The notes beneath the pieces were generated by a model. It searched no databases and had not been told where the DNA came from. It saw nothing but the letters and a program-made list of their open reading frames with translations. Shown in pieces: positions 10,101 through 17,516 of a stretch of 64,000 nucleotides of DNA. Every line of letters begins with the position of its first letter. Position 1 is the stretch's first letter. The translations under genes were made by a program, and so were the position numbers. Origin of the DNA: Niveibacterium microcysteis (lineage in GTDB: Bacteria > Pseudomonadota > Gammaproteobacteria > Burkholderiales > Rhodocyclaceae); assembly GCF_017161445.1 (NCBI RefSeq), contig NZ_CP071060.1:1860001-1924000 (forward strand), in the 5' to 3' direction.

Positions 10101-12952
10101 TGTTCCACGTCGCTCGATGCGTTCCACTCCAGCATGTGCCCGCGCCGCCGCATCAGGCGCCAGGTGGTCCGCAGGATCGCGCCAAGGGTGTAGAAGGCCT
10201 CATGCGGCAAGCACGCCAGCTCGAAGATCAGCTGTGCGATGCGGCGTGTGAGCGCCTGGGCAGCGCTTGCCAGGTGCTGGTGTGGCAACACCTCGGCCGG
10301 CTTGTTGAGCAGCGCGACGAGCGCCGCACACAAGGTGGGCAGGCTCAGGATGGCGAGCACCGCGAGCGTCCAGTAGCCGGGCGACGCAAGCAGTACCCAG
10401 TCGATCAGCAACATCGCCACCAGCGCGCTCGGCACCAGGCTGCGGCGAAGGTTGTCGAGCAGCTTCCAATGCGAGAGCCGCGAGAGCGGGTTGCGCGGCC
10501 GCGTTGCGGCTGGGCTTGCCGCAGGGGCCCGGCGCAGCAGCCAGCCGAACAATTGCCAATCGCCGCGGACCCAGCGATGCCGGCGCCGCACATCGGCCCG
10601 GTAGCTCGACGGATAGTCCTCGTACAGCAGCACGTCGCTCAGCAGCCCGGCGCGCGCATAACAGCCTTCAAGCAGGTCGTGGCTGAGGATGCGGTTGTCG
10701 GGCATGCAGTCGCCCAGAGCCTGTTCGAAGGCATCGACGTCGTAGATGCCCTTGCCGGTGAACGAGCCCTCGCCGAACAGATCCTGGTACACGTCGGACA
10801 CCGCGCGTGTGTAGGGGTCGATGCCTGGCACGCCGCCCGCCATGTGCGCATAGCGCGAACGATTGTTGCCCGGCAGGGTACTGGCTACCCGCGGTTGCAG
10901 GATGCCGTAGCCGGATACGACGCGACCGAGGGTTGCGTCGAAATGCGGCCGGTTGAGCGGGTGCGCCATGGTGCCGATCAACTGGCGGGCGCTATCGCGC
11001 GGCAGCAGCGTGTCGGTGTCCAGCGTGATCACGTACTTCACGCCGCCAAGCGGACCGAACTGGCCCACGATCAGCGAGAAGGCCCCGGGCGCTGCGCCGC
11101 GGAGCAGCTTGTTCAGATCGGCCAGCTTGCCGCGTTTGCGTTCGAAGCCCATCCAGATATGGTCGTGGGCGTTCCATAACCGTGGTCGATGGAACAGGCA
11201 GAAGCGGTCTTCGCCGGGTGCGCCGGGGTATTTTTGATTGAGCGCGTCGACCTGGCGTTTGGCTGCCAGCAGCAGGGCGGCATCGCCCGGCAGCGTCTCG
11301 GTCGGCGCGTCGCAGAAGTCGGTCAGAAGGCCGAAGTGAAGGTTCGGATCCTGATTGGCGAGGTAGCGGATTTCCAGGGCTTCGATCAGGGCGGCGAGCC
11401 CCGCCTGCGACGTCAGCATCGTGGGCACCACGACCAGGGTGCGCATCTCTGCCGGCAGGCCGGTCGAGAAGTCCATTTTCGGCAGCAGCTGTGGCTTCAC
11501 CATCAGGCTCGTCAGCCAGTTCACCATGGCCACGCCCAGCCGACTGGCCGCGAGCAAGGATGTGATGCCGATCACAAGCAGCGTCCAGGGCTCCAGCAGG
11601 GGCGAGCGCGCCTGTGCGAGCAGCGCGGTATTGACGCCCAGGGTGATGAGCACGATCGCGCCCAGATAGAGCAGCAGCGGCGATCGGCCCGCTGCGCGCG
11701 ACACGCGCGTGAGCAAGGGCGGCCTCACCTGAGCCACGCGCTCAAGCTCGATGCGGCCATCGCCGATCAGGTAGTAGCCGACGTGGCGGGCTGGTGTATC
11801 CGCGGCGGATGCTGCGGTGGCTCGCGCCTGAGCCAGCGTGACCGCCGCGCGTGCCACCTCACCCTCGCTCAGCGGCCCGTGTTTGGCCAGGTCTTCGGTC
11901 ACGTGGCGATAGCGATCGCGGGTGGCGAAGTCCATGCGGGCATAGTGGCCGTCCGGGTCTTCGCGCAGCGTCTCTTCAACGATGCTGTGCGCCTCGACGA
12001 ACTCACGCCATTCGATCGCGCCGATCACGCGCAGGCTGCCAATGCTGTTGCTGATCGATACCTGATCCGCCGCCTGTTGCTGGTTCTCGGCCTGAACCTG
12101 CTGTTCAATCGTCAGCGCAGCTTCCGCAAGATGCTGTTCGATCCAGGTCAGCGGCAGTGCGAGGGAAGGGCCCCGGCCCTGCAAGCGTCGCGCGAGCTCG
12201 GCGACGAAGGCGGTGGTCATCGGTGGGTTGGATCGCGCCATGTCCGCGATCACCAGAATCAGGCTCTTCGGGTCTGACTCCACGGCGGTGGTCATCTGGT
12301 CAGCCCAGGCGCCCGCCAGCTTTCGGTCTGACCAACTGCTCTCGATACGGATTGCGACGCGCCGCAGGTTCTCGATCACCGCCAGGCGCAGCATGATCGG
12401 CGTCGCCCACAACTCGCCCAGCCGCAAGGGCGTGACGGTCTGGTAGGCGGAAACGAACTGGCTCAGCCCATGCGGATCGATACGGCCATCGCCATGCGAA
12501 ACGATCTCCAGCGCGATGTCATAGACGCGTGGCAGGGCAGGCCCGTAGGTGGCCTTCAGTCGAGGCAAGCCGCGGCTGTAGCCCTTCGGTAGATGCCGTT
12601 TTGCGTTGCGAATCTGCTCTTCGATCAGGTAGAAGTTGTCGAGCAGCCACTCGCCCGCTGGCGTGAAGCGACGGCTTCCCGCTGGGCTGTCGTTGAGCGT
12701 TCGGCAGACTTCGATGAGCATGCGCTCGTTGTCAGCCAAACGCAGCAAAAGGTGATCGGCGTCGTGCGCGTGTACCACCGCATGCATGGCGGCTAGCCGC
12801 TTGCCGTGTTGCGCCATCTGTTTGGCGCTGAACAACTCGGCGCGCAGCGGCGGCTCGTCGGTGCGAACCTCACGGTGCCGCATCAAGCCGCGCAGTGATG
12901 CGCGGAGCGGCGTCCAGAACAGGTCGGAGATGAAGCCGTTTTCCTTGGGCAT
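4133..12952 (-). CDS. ndvB: Cyclic beta-1,2-glucan synthase (NdvB/Cgs family)
   Basis: 2939 residues, in the range of Cgs/NdvB proteins. These inner-membrane enzymes start from UDP-glucose, build a beta-1,2-glucan on themselves, control its length and cyclise it; the product goes to the periplasm for osmotic adaptation or host interaction. Membrane helices are visible near residues 420-480, 840-885 and 970-1015. Between the first two pairs lies a GT84-type glycosyltransferase with TLDTDTLLPRD near 640 and RHRWVRGDW near 790, which matches a processive-transferase Q/RxxRW. A long middle region contains repeated carbohydrate-binding-like beta domains (LLSNGRYHVMVTNAGGGYS, and a second copy MFNGRGGYTQDGREYVILL). 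The C-terminal part is a GH94-type phosphorylase domain with GSGDWNDGMN near 2615 holding the catalytic Asp. Start ATG 12952 has AAGGG about 9 bases before it. No ndvA-like exporter is adjacent. Confidence 0.95.
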   Translation of the reverse strand: MPKENGFISDLFWTPLRASLRGLMRHREVRTDEPPLRAELFSAKQMAQHGKRLAAMHAVVHAHDADHLLLRLADNERMLIEVCRTLNDSPAGSRRFTPAGEWLLDNFYLIEEQIRNAKRHLPKGYSRGLPRLKATYGPALPRVYDIALEIVSHGDGRIDPHGLSQFVSAYQTVTPLRLGELWATPIMLRLAVIENLRRVAIRIESSWSDRKLAGAWADQMTTAVESDPKSLILVIADMARSNPPMTTAFVAELARRLQGRGPSLALPLTWIEQHLAEAALTIEQQVQAENQQQAADQVSISNSIGSLRVIGAIEWREFVEAHSIVEETLREDPDGHYARMDFATRDRYRHVTEDLAKHGPLSEGEVARAAVTLAQARATAASAADTPARHVGYYLIGDGRIELERVAQVRPPLLTRVSRAAGRSPLLLYLGAIVLITLGVNTALLAQARSPLLEPWTLLVIGITSLLAASRLGVAMVNWLTSLMVKPQLLPKMDFSTGLPAEMRTLVVVPTMLTSQAGLAALIEALEIRYLANQDPNLHFGLLTDFCDAPTETLPGDAALLLAAKRQVDALNQKYPGAPGEDRFCLFHRPRLWNAHDHIWMGFERKRGKLADLNKLLRGAAPGAFSLIVGQFGPLGGVKYVITLDTDTLLPRDSARQLIGTMAHPLNRPHFDATLGRVVSGYGILQPRVASTLPGNNRSRYAHMAGGVPGIDPYTRAVSDVYQDLFGEGSFTGKGIYDVDAFEQALGDCMPDNRILSHDLLEGCYARAGLLSDVLLYEDYPSSYRADVRRRHRWVRGDWQLFGWLLRRAPAASPAATRPRNPLSRLSHWKLLDNLRRSLVPSALVAMLLIDWVLLASPGYWTLAVLAILSLPTLCAALVALLNKPAEVLPHQHLASAAQALTRRIAQLIFELACLPHEAFYTLGAILRTTWRLMRRRGHMLEWNASSDVEHKAATENLDGLPATLRMMAAAPLLAGIVAIGLATYAPARLMLAAPILALWLCAPLIAWWVSQLRHEHVQPLSAVQTRFLRVIARKTWAFFERFVGPDDHWLPPDNCQHYRAAAIAHRTSPTNIGLALLANLSAFDFGYIQGGRLLERCAATLATMGQLERYRGHFYNWYDTQTLQPLNPRYVSTVDSGNLAGHLLVLRAGLLKLDLELIAGPQRLEGLRDTLGVAAEAATGPLSSQLAAMDQRIAAVIAARTDSLEPFHCVLEAIVSDAERIFEGAAPTNPSEAPSLWVDAPLAAPGGNALRTLCDACRELAAELTELAPWLLLPPAPAGLQAPLRSIKAIAEARSISDIARLESMAGPSIYAWLARVSAPDERAWLTQLAASIVLGSQRAHARQTLAADLARKAEQMAEMDYEFLYDASRHLLCIGYNVADRRPDASYYDLLASEARLGCFVAIAQGRIPQKSWFALGRLLTGIGAAPVLLSWSGSMFEYLMPLLVMPSYDNCLLDQTCKAAVARQIEYGKQRGVPWGISESGYNTVDVQLNYQYRAFGVPGLGLKRGLADDLVIAPYASVMALMVAPEPACRNLQRLASEGFVGEFGLFEAIDYTPVRQRRGQTKVAIKAFMAHHQGMSLLSLAYLLLGRPMQRRFEAEPLFQAVLLLLQERIPPPTERFVMRTLPFDTGGSDPVTELPLRTYPGVLTATPEVQLLSNGRYHVMVTNAGGGYSLWRDIAVTRWREDGTRDNWGSFCYLLDVASGEFWSNTYQPTLAVPTRYEASFSEGRAEFRRHDELDGGRAAFDTQTEIVVSPEDDIELRRIRITNRGRRSRDVEITSYAEVVIASAAADAMHPAFSNLFVQTEILPGRSAILCSRRPRAADEAVPWMLHAMTVHGAKTNEVSCETDRARFIGRCRSTASPLAMSEANALSGTAGSVLDPIVAVRYRITLEPEQSVVVDIVTGMAETRAAALTLVEKYRDRHLADRVFELAWTHSQVVLRQLNANESEAQLYARLAGAVIHAEARLRADPSVMLRNRRGQSGLWGYAVSGDLPIVLLQIGDAANIGLVQQLIQAHAYWRLKGLQVDLVIWNEDHAGYRQRLQEQIIGLIASGIGASLLDRPGGIFVRPAEQISNEDRTLFQSVARVILSDSRGTLEEQLDQRPPREPRPAQFVAARQDRPAPAATPTAADRNLLMFNGRGGYTQDGREYVILLAPGETTPAPWVNVLANPAFGTVISETGGAYTWVENAHEMRLTPWHNDPVCDPSGEAIYLRDEESGHVWSPTPQPAHAAMPCVVRHGFGYSVFEKHSGGIHSELCVFVATDAPVKFSVLRVRNDSGRACRLSATGYVEWVLGDLRARSAMHVSTEVAAQSGALYARNPYSAEFGSRVAFFDVDDPTRNLTGDRNEFIGRNRTLERPAAMERVRLSGKVGAALDPCAAIQVCFELAEDEERVIVFRLGVGRDADDAAALVRRFRGTQAADEALDAVHRQWRQSLGAVQIETPDPAINVLANGWLLYQTLACRLWARSGYYQSGGAFGFRDQLQDVMALVHAEPELVRAHLLLCASRQFEEGDVQHWWHPPAGRGVRTHCSDDYLWLPLAVARYVQCTGDTAVLDVEVTGLEGRPVSPSDEAYFDLPSRATTSATLYQHCLRAIDHGLRFGRHGLPLIGSGDWNDGMNLVGAGGEGESVWLGFFLCEVLQQFAGIAADHADPASAARFTAQRTQLHTQLEQHGWDGHWYRRAYFDDGSPLGSAGNEECQIDSIAQSWSVLSHTAAPTRAADAMESLHRRLVRPDDGLVQLLDPPFDHSPMNPGYIRGYVPGVRENGGQYTHGAIWAAMAFAELGDSERAWALTDLINPAQHSRTAEDIARYRVEPYVMAADVYGSPPHVGRGGWTWYTGSAGWMYRLITESLLGLHRTGDTLHFEPCIPKSWPSCSLTYRHRDTSYSITLINAIASVENTAVDSATDSTARRRAEIKLTDDGLPHHVDVITTAQP

Positions 12953-13043
12953 GTCAGAGGCCCTTGTTGCGGCGGAAGGGGGCCGATCGCGTTGGCGCAG
13001 CGAAACGTGCGGGGGTTGGGGGGCTGGGTGTGCACACTGTCGG

Positions 13044-13072
13044 TCGCCCCCGCGGCGGTGCCGCGGGGGCGA
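13044..13072 (-). terminator. Perfect 13-bp hairpin downstream of the BON gene
   Basis: TCGCCCCCGCGGC (13044-13056) and its exact complement at 13060-13072 enclose a 3-base loop, 19 bases after the stop of the BON-domain gene and before ndvB. The stem is very GC-rich but no T-run follows on the minus strand, so it may act only as an attenuator or mRNA stabiliser. Confidence 0.6.
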
Positions 13073-13090
13073 TCATGGGCAAGCCGTTTC

Positions 13091-13405
13091 TCACTTGATA
13101 CGCATGTCGTCCTTCACCGACTTCACACCACCAACACCGCGGGTGACTTCGATGGCCTTGTTGATGGCGCTCTGCGACGTTACGAAGCCGCTGAGCTGAA
13201 CGACCCCCTTGAAGGTCTCGACATTGATCTCGGCCGACTTGAGACTCGGCTCGTTGAAGATTGCGCCCTTGACCTTGCTCGTGATGACGGTGTCGTCGAC
13301 GTATTCGCCGGTGCCTTCATTCCGGGCGGTCGAAGCACAGCCGACGACCGAGAACAACGATGCGGCGATGAGGAAGCTGGAGAGGTAGTTGCGTGTCTTG
13401 CCCAT
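13091..13405 (-). CDS. BON-domain lipoprotein
   Basis: 104 residues from ATG 13405, chosen because CAGGAG lies 8 bases upstream; a longer frame extends 37 residues further but is Arg-rich and lacks a signal. The N-terminus is a lipoprotein signal with the lipobox VVGC. A single BON domain follows (DDTVITSKVKGAIF ... INVETFKGVVQLSGFV ... AINKAIEVTRGVGGVKSV), a fold linked to binding phospholipid or the cell envelope in OsmY/DolP-type proteins. It is probably anchored in the outer membrane and stress-induced. It heads a group of small envelope-stress genes. Confidence 0.9.
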   Translation of the reverse strand: MGKTRNYLSSFLIAASLFSVVGCASTARNEGTGEYVDDTVITSKVKGAIFNEPSLKSAEINVETFKGVVQLSGFVTSQSAINKAIEVTRGVGGVKSVKDDMRIK

Positions 13406-13570
13406 GATGGAGCTCCTGAAATTCGAATTGAGAGAGGGCGCAGCGCTGAGGCGGCGACGGCGTTTTGCAGTCGCACGCTCGGCGTTACGTGTTCGCGTCG
13501 CGGTTCTTGCGGGCACGCGCGGCGTGCCGACGCAACTCCGCTGCGCGTTGGAGTGCGAGGTCCGCGAGCA

Positions 13571-13825
13571 TTAGCGAACCACGCGAAAGGTTGCGTGGTA
13601 GGCGAGCAGCAGGGCTGCAGCGCCGACGACGGCGAGCACTTGGCTCGGCAGGTTGATGCCGGCAACGTCGTTGTGGCCGAAGGTGGTGATGATGCTGCCG
13701 CCCATGACGGCGCCGATGGTGCCGATGCCAACGTCGATCAGGGTCGTGCGCTCCGAGCTGTGCATGCGCATGCTGGCGAAGAAGCCGATGACCAGGCCGA
13801 TGACGATCCATCCAAGTAGTGACAT
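13571..13825 (-). CDS. GlsB/YeaQ/YmgE-family stress-response membrane protein
   Basis: 84 residues from ATG 13825 with GGAGG six bases before it. Family hallmarks are the opening MSLLGWIVIGLVIGFFA, the Gly-rich second helix IDVGIGTIGAVMGG and a third helix VLAVVGAAALLLAYHA. These are tiny three-helix inner-membrane proteins, usually induced by general stress; their biochemical role is unknown. The 165 bases between this gene and the BON gene hold no further coding frame. Confidence 0.9.
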   Translation of the reverse strand: MSLLGWIVIGLVIGFFASMRMHSSERTTLIDVGIGTIGAVMGGSIITTFGHNDVAGINLPSQVLAVVGAAALLLAYHATFRVVR

Positions 13826-14045
13826 GAGTGCCTCCAATGAGGCGGGCGATCCGGAGTGCTCCCGGCACGTTGAGTGAAACTGTTCAACGCTGCCCGATCA
13901 CCCGGCGGAAACCTCAGGTGCAGCGTAGCGGGTCGGCGCCCGGGCGTCGGTGCGCTGCCGTACATTGGGCGGGGACAAATATGCTGTTGGCGTTGTCGCC
14001 CCGCAGTGAATAAGGCCGGCGGCGCCAAGCCAGCGCGAAGCGGTG

Positions 14046-16550
14046 TCAGGCGACGACTGCTGCGTGCGGCATCTTCAGCAGCCGTGCGAGCGCATCCGGC
14101 AGCAAGGGATAGCTGAACAGGAAGCCTTGGCCTTCGTCGCAGTGTTCGCGGCGGAGGAACGACAGCTGTAGTGCCGTTTCAACGCCCTCTGCAATCACGC
14201 GCTGCTTGAGGTTGCGCCCCATGCCGATCACCGCGCCGACGATGGTGGCGTTGTCGACATCGGTCTCGATGTCGCGCACGAAGGATTGATCGATCTTCAG
14301 CGTGTTGATCGGAAAGCGCCTCAGGTAGCTGAGGCTGGAATAGCCGGTACCAAAATCGTCGATGGCCAGTTGTATGCCCATGCGTTTGAGCGCTTCAAGC
14401 GCGGTGGCCGAACTCTCGGCGTCGTGCATCAGCACGCTTTCGGTCAGTTCAAGCTCAAGATGGCTTGGGTCGATCCCGGTCTCTGTGAGGATCTTGGAAA
14501 CCTCGTCGATGAAGAGCGGATGCCGGAACTCCAGCGCCGAGATGTTTACCGACACGGGCACTACCGCGAGGCCCGCGCGCTGCCAGCTCATCACCTGTTC
14601 GCAGGCCTGTCGCAATACCCAGCGGCCGATCGGTACGATCAGCCCGCACTGCTCTGCAATCGGTATGAACTGGGCGGGACCAATCAAGCCCAGTGTCGGT
14701 TCATGCCAACGCAGCAGGGCCTCGGCACCGGTCATCGCGCCCGAGGCGATATCGACCTTGGGCTGATAGTGCAGCACGAACTCACCGCGCTTCAACGCAC
14801 GGCGCAGGCCGTTTTCCACGAACATCCGGTGGCCCGCCTCGGCATGCATGTTCGCCTTGAAAAACTGGTAGTTGTTTCGACCGGATGCCTTTGCGTGATA
14901 CATCGCGGCATCCGCGTTCTGCAACATGGAATCGAGGGTCGGTGCGTCGTCGGGATACACGCTGATGCCGATGCTCAAGGTGACATGAAGCTCGTGGCCA
15001 CCGATGTGGTGCGGGGGCCCAAAGGCAGCGAGGATCTTGTCGGATATCTGCGCCGCATCGTCCCGGCGCTCGATCTCGGCAAGCAGGATCACGAACTCGT
15101 CGCCGCCCTGGCGGCACACCGTGTCTGTCGCCCGCACGCATGTGCGCAGACGGTCGGCAACGGATTTGAGCAGTTGATCGCCGACGGTGTGACCGAGCGA
15201 ATCGTTGATGTGCTTGAAGTAGTCGAGATCGAGGAAAAGCAATGCGGCCTGCTTGCGGTGCCGTACCGCGAAGCGGATCGCCTGCGACAGGCGTTCGGTC
15301 AGGAGCACGCGATTGGGCAGATCCGTCAGGAAGTCGTGCTGCGCGAGGTGCGCCATCTTCAGCGTCATCGCCCGCGATTCGCTGACGTCGTGAAACACGA
15401 TGACTGCGCCGACGACCTTGCCGGCGCGGTTGTGGATCGGCGCCGCGGAATCTTCGATCGCAGCCTCGGAACCGTCGCGCCGGACCAGCATGCTGCCGGC
15501 CGCCAGGGCAACCGTACGGTTCTCCCGTATCGCCATCAGTGCGGGGTTCTCCGCTTCGGTCCGGTCTTCACCGTCGATGGTGCGGAACACTTCGCCCAAG
15601 GGGCGTCCGAGCGCCTCCGCTTTAGGCCAGCCAGTAAGCCGTTCCGCCACGATGTTGAGGTAGCTGACGTTGCCCTCCACATCGGTGGCAAGCACTGCGT
15701 CGCCGATCGAATTGAGCGTGACCTGGGCGCGCTCCTTCTCGTCGAACAGCGCGTCCTCCGCGGCGCGAAGCACCACCTCGTTCGCCTTGCGGCCGGTAAT
15801 GTCCTCGAAGGTCAGCACATGCCCGCGCGGGGCGTGGCGACCGGGCAGCGCAGCACTGTGCACCCGCACCCAGAGCTCTGGTTCGCCGGGGCGGCTGAAG
15901 CGCAATTCCGATTGAAACCGTTGGTCGTGATGAATTGCGTGGCGCCATTCCGAGCGCACCCGTTTCTGGTCGCCCGCATGGACGGTGCCGAACCACGACG
16001 AGCCCACCGCAGCGGCCGGGCCTTTGCCTACGATGGCGTGGTACACCGCATTGGCATAGACGCAGCGGTCTTCCGAATCGGCCACCAGTATCCCCAGCGG
16101 CGATGCATCGCTGATCGCGCGAAAGCGCGCTTCACTATCCATCAACGCGTGCTTGGCGGCTTGCGTCTCGATCACATGCGTACAGAGCAGGGGGAGGGCG
16201 CTGGCGTCGAAACTCTCGGTCGAGATATAGCCTTGCGCGCCGAGCGCGACCGCTTCGCGCGCGAGTGCGTCATCGCTACCGGAACTCAGCACGAGTATCG
16301 CGGCGTCAGGCGCCGCTTCGCTCACCTGCAGAAAGACCGCGAGGCCTTGCTGATCGGGCAGGCTCAGGTTCAGCAGCACGCTTGATTCGGCGTGCCGGTG
16401 CAACCAGTCGAGCGCATCGGCGAGGCGCGTTACCCATCGCACGCGGAACATGCCATCGCCCGAGGCGGACAGCGCATGCGTTACCCGTTCGGCGACCAGG
16501 CGGTCCGCTTCAACGAGGAGGAGTTTGGTTGGCGGTGGTGTCATGCGCAT
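14046..16550 (-). CDS. Receiver-like / PAS / PAS / GGDEF / EAL cyclic-di-GMP protein
   Basis: 834 residues from ATG 16550 (a GTG and another ATG lie within nine bases of it). Domains in order: a response-regulator receiver fold 8-125, PAS 141-253, PAS 273-394, GGDEF 402-564 and EAL 583-825. The diguanylate-cyclase motif GGDEF (482-486) is intact in RQGGDEFVILL. The phosphodiesterase motif EALLRW (610-615) and the later DDFGTGYSS and KIDQSF segments are also intact, so both activities are possible. The receiver is degenerate: the phospho-acceptor position is Asn (LLNLSLPD, N61) and the conserved Lys near 111 is Thr. No histidine kinase is adjacent. It probably controls biofilm or motility through c-di-GMP in response to a PAS-sensed cue. 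Confidence 0.95.
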   Translation of the reverse strand: MRMTPPPTKLLLVEADRLVAERVTHALSASGDGMFRVRWVTRLADALDWLHRHAESSVLLNLSLPDQQGLAVFLQVSEAAPDAAILVLSSGSDDALAREAVALGAQGYISTESFDASALPLLCTHVIETQAAKHALMDSEARFRAISDASPLGILVADSEDRCVYANAVYHAIVGKGPAAAVGSSWFGTVHAGDQKRVRSEWRHAIHHDQRFQSELRFSRPGEPELWVRVHSAALPGRHAPRGHVLTFEDITGRKANEVVLRAAEDALFDEKERAQVTLNSIGDAVLATDVEGNVSYLNIVAERLTGWPKAEALGRPLGEVFRTIDGEDRTEAENPALMAIRENRTVALAAGSMLVRRDGSEAAIEDSAAPIHNRAGKVVGAVIVFHDVSESRAMTLKMAHLAQHDFLTDLPNRVLLTERLSQAIRFAVRHRKQAALLFLDLDYFKHINDSLGHTVGDQLLKSVADRLRTCVRATDTVCRQGGDEFVILLAEIERRDDAAQISDKILAAFGPPHHIGGHELHVTLSIGISVYPDDAPTLDSMLQNADAAMYHAKASGRNNYQFFKANMHAEAGHRMFVENGLRRALKRGEFVLHYQPKVDIASGAMTGAEALLRWHEPTLGLIGPAQFIPIAEQCGLIVPIGRWVLRQACEQVMSWQRAGLAVVPVSVNISALEFRHPLFIDEVSKILTETGIDPSHLELELTESVLMHDAESSATALEALKRMGIQLAIDDFGTGYSSLSYLRRFPINTLKIDQSFVRDIETDVDNATIVGAVIGMGRNLKQRVIAEGVETALQLSFLRREHCDEGQGFLFSYPLLPDALARLLKMPHAAVVA

Positions 16551-16602
16551 CACTGATCCTGAGTGCGGGGATTGAATTCGACGATGCGGGCGGCGATACT
16601 CA

Positions 16603-16887
16603 TCAGTCGGCTACGCTGCCGTTGGCAGCGAGAAACTTGCGCACCTGGGTGCCAAAGGTGTCGTCGGTGCGCCGTATCCATTCGAGCAGCATTGCAGCGT
16701 GTTCCTTCTCGTCGTCGCGGTTGTGCTCCAGGATCGATCTCAGCGCCTCGTCATGACAGGCATTTGCGCGCTGGTTGTAGGCGTCGATCGCCTCCAGCTC
16801 CTCGGCGAGCGAAATGAGCGCACGGTGCATGTCGCGCGCTTCATGCGGTAATTCGTGAACCGGCTCCTGATAACCCATGGTCGACAT
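16603..16887 (-). CDS. Encapsulin-type ferritin-like protein (EncFtn family)
   Basis: 94 residues from ATG 16887, with AAAGG 8 bases upstream. The body, with EELEAIDAYNQR and, 27 residues on, HNRDDEKEHAAMLLEWIRR, matches the encapsulated-ferritin family. In that family two-helix monomers form an annular decamer whose iron-oxidising centre uses Glu from the first motif and Glu/His from EKEH; all three ligand types are present. The Trp of the usual DWY is Ala here. Classical members carry a C-terminal peptide that docks into an encapsulin shell. This one ends at AANGSVAD without a recognisable targeting tail, and no encapsulin gene is in the window. It probably oxidises or stores iron free in the cytosol, or acts with a shell encoded elsewhere. 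Confidence 0.85.
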   Translation of the reverse strand: MSTMGYQEPVHELPHEARDMHRALISLAEELEAIDAYNQRANACHDEALRSILEHNRDDEKEHAAMLLEWIRRTDDTFGTQVRKFLAANGSVAD

Positions 16888-16943
16888 CGTTTGCACCTTT
16901 CGTACCCGTAGCGGGCGCATCCTGGGCTTTCGCTGCAGGCGGT

Positions 16944-17225
16944 TCAGTTTTTCAGAGGCGCGCCTGCTTGCGGCGCGTTGGCAGTGGTCTGTTGTTCGAG
17001 CAGGTTGCCCTCCCAGCGGCAGTGCATGGCGCTGCACTGGTACCGATGGACCGGCGTGAACCAACTCAGCAGCCGGTCGAGCACCCTTCGTCGGATTCGG
17101 TAGATCGGGCTCGCGCAGAGCGGGCAGCGGTGGCCGGGCGCCAGATGTGCCGCTTGAACTCGGCTTACGACACAAGCGTGAGCAGGTTCGCGCACATGCG
17201 GCACGTTCTCGCGCGGGTTCAACAT
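16944..17225 (-). CDS. Small protein with zinc-ribbon-like cysteines
   Basis: 93 residues. Two cysteine pairs are visible: CPLC in HRCPLCASPIYR and a second group RYQCSAMHCRWEG, separated by a basic amphipathic helix (RIRRRVLDRLLSWF). This spacing fits a zinc ribbon or rubredoxin-like knuckle. The start ATG overlaps the stop of the upstream membrane-protein gene (ATGTTGA, 17219-17225), so translation is probably coupled. Function unknown; a cytosolic or membrane-adjacent metal-binding partner of that protein is an inference. Confidence 0.65.
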   Translation of the reverse strand: MLNPRENVPHVREPAHACVVSRVQAAHLAPGHRCPLCASPIYRIRRRVLDRLLSWFTPVHRYQCSAMHCRWEGNLLEQQTTANAPQAGAPLKN

Positions 17226-17410
17226 GCCAGCGCCGGCGCAGTCTGGCCTGCGTGCCGGTCTCCTGCGACGTTCGGCTCCGCGGGTTGCGGGGCCGCCGAT
17301 GGCGCCACCTCTCGGCCGTAGCGCCGGAGCAGCACCGTCACCACGAGGTTTACTGCCGCAAAAGCCGTCAGCAGCGAGAGTGGGAGCAGCAAGCCTTTTA
17401 CGATGGACAC
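17219..17410 (-). CDS. Small single-helix membrane protein
   Basis: 63 residues from the GTG at 17410, selected because GGAGG lies 9 bases upstream; a longer frame to 17476 lacks a site. One long hydrophobic segment (residues 2-28: KGLLLPLSLLTAFAAVNLVV) is followed by RRYGRE and a Pro/Ala-rich tail ending in Cys, giving one transmembrane helix with the basic end cytosolic. It overlaps the zinc-ribbon-like gene by seven bases. No family recognised. Confidence 0.6.
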   Translation of the reverse strand: MSIVKGLLLPLSLLTAFAAVNLVVTVLLRRYGREVAPSAAPQPAEPNVAGDRHAGQTAPALAC

Positions 17411-17516
17411 GGTGTATTGCCTCCCTGGTTGGTCGTGGGGACCAATGACACCCACCCGCGAGTGGGTGCCAAGCACGGGGGCGGGTGATCAGTCGGTACG
17501 CGTGGTGGGGCGTTTG

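Noticed and set aside
9524..11179. Plus-strand open frame of 551 codons, and similar long frames opposite ndvB
   Set aside because: They lie antisense to the glucan synthase, are rich in Arg/Gln/His as expected of GC-rich shadow frames, and have no family resemblance.
14286..16385. Plus-strand open frame of 699 codons opposite the GGDEF/EAL gene
   Set aside because: Antisense shadow of a well-supported gene, with composition typical of a mirrored frame.
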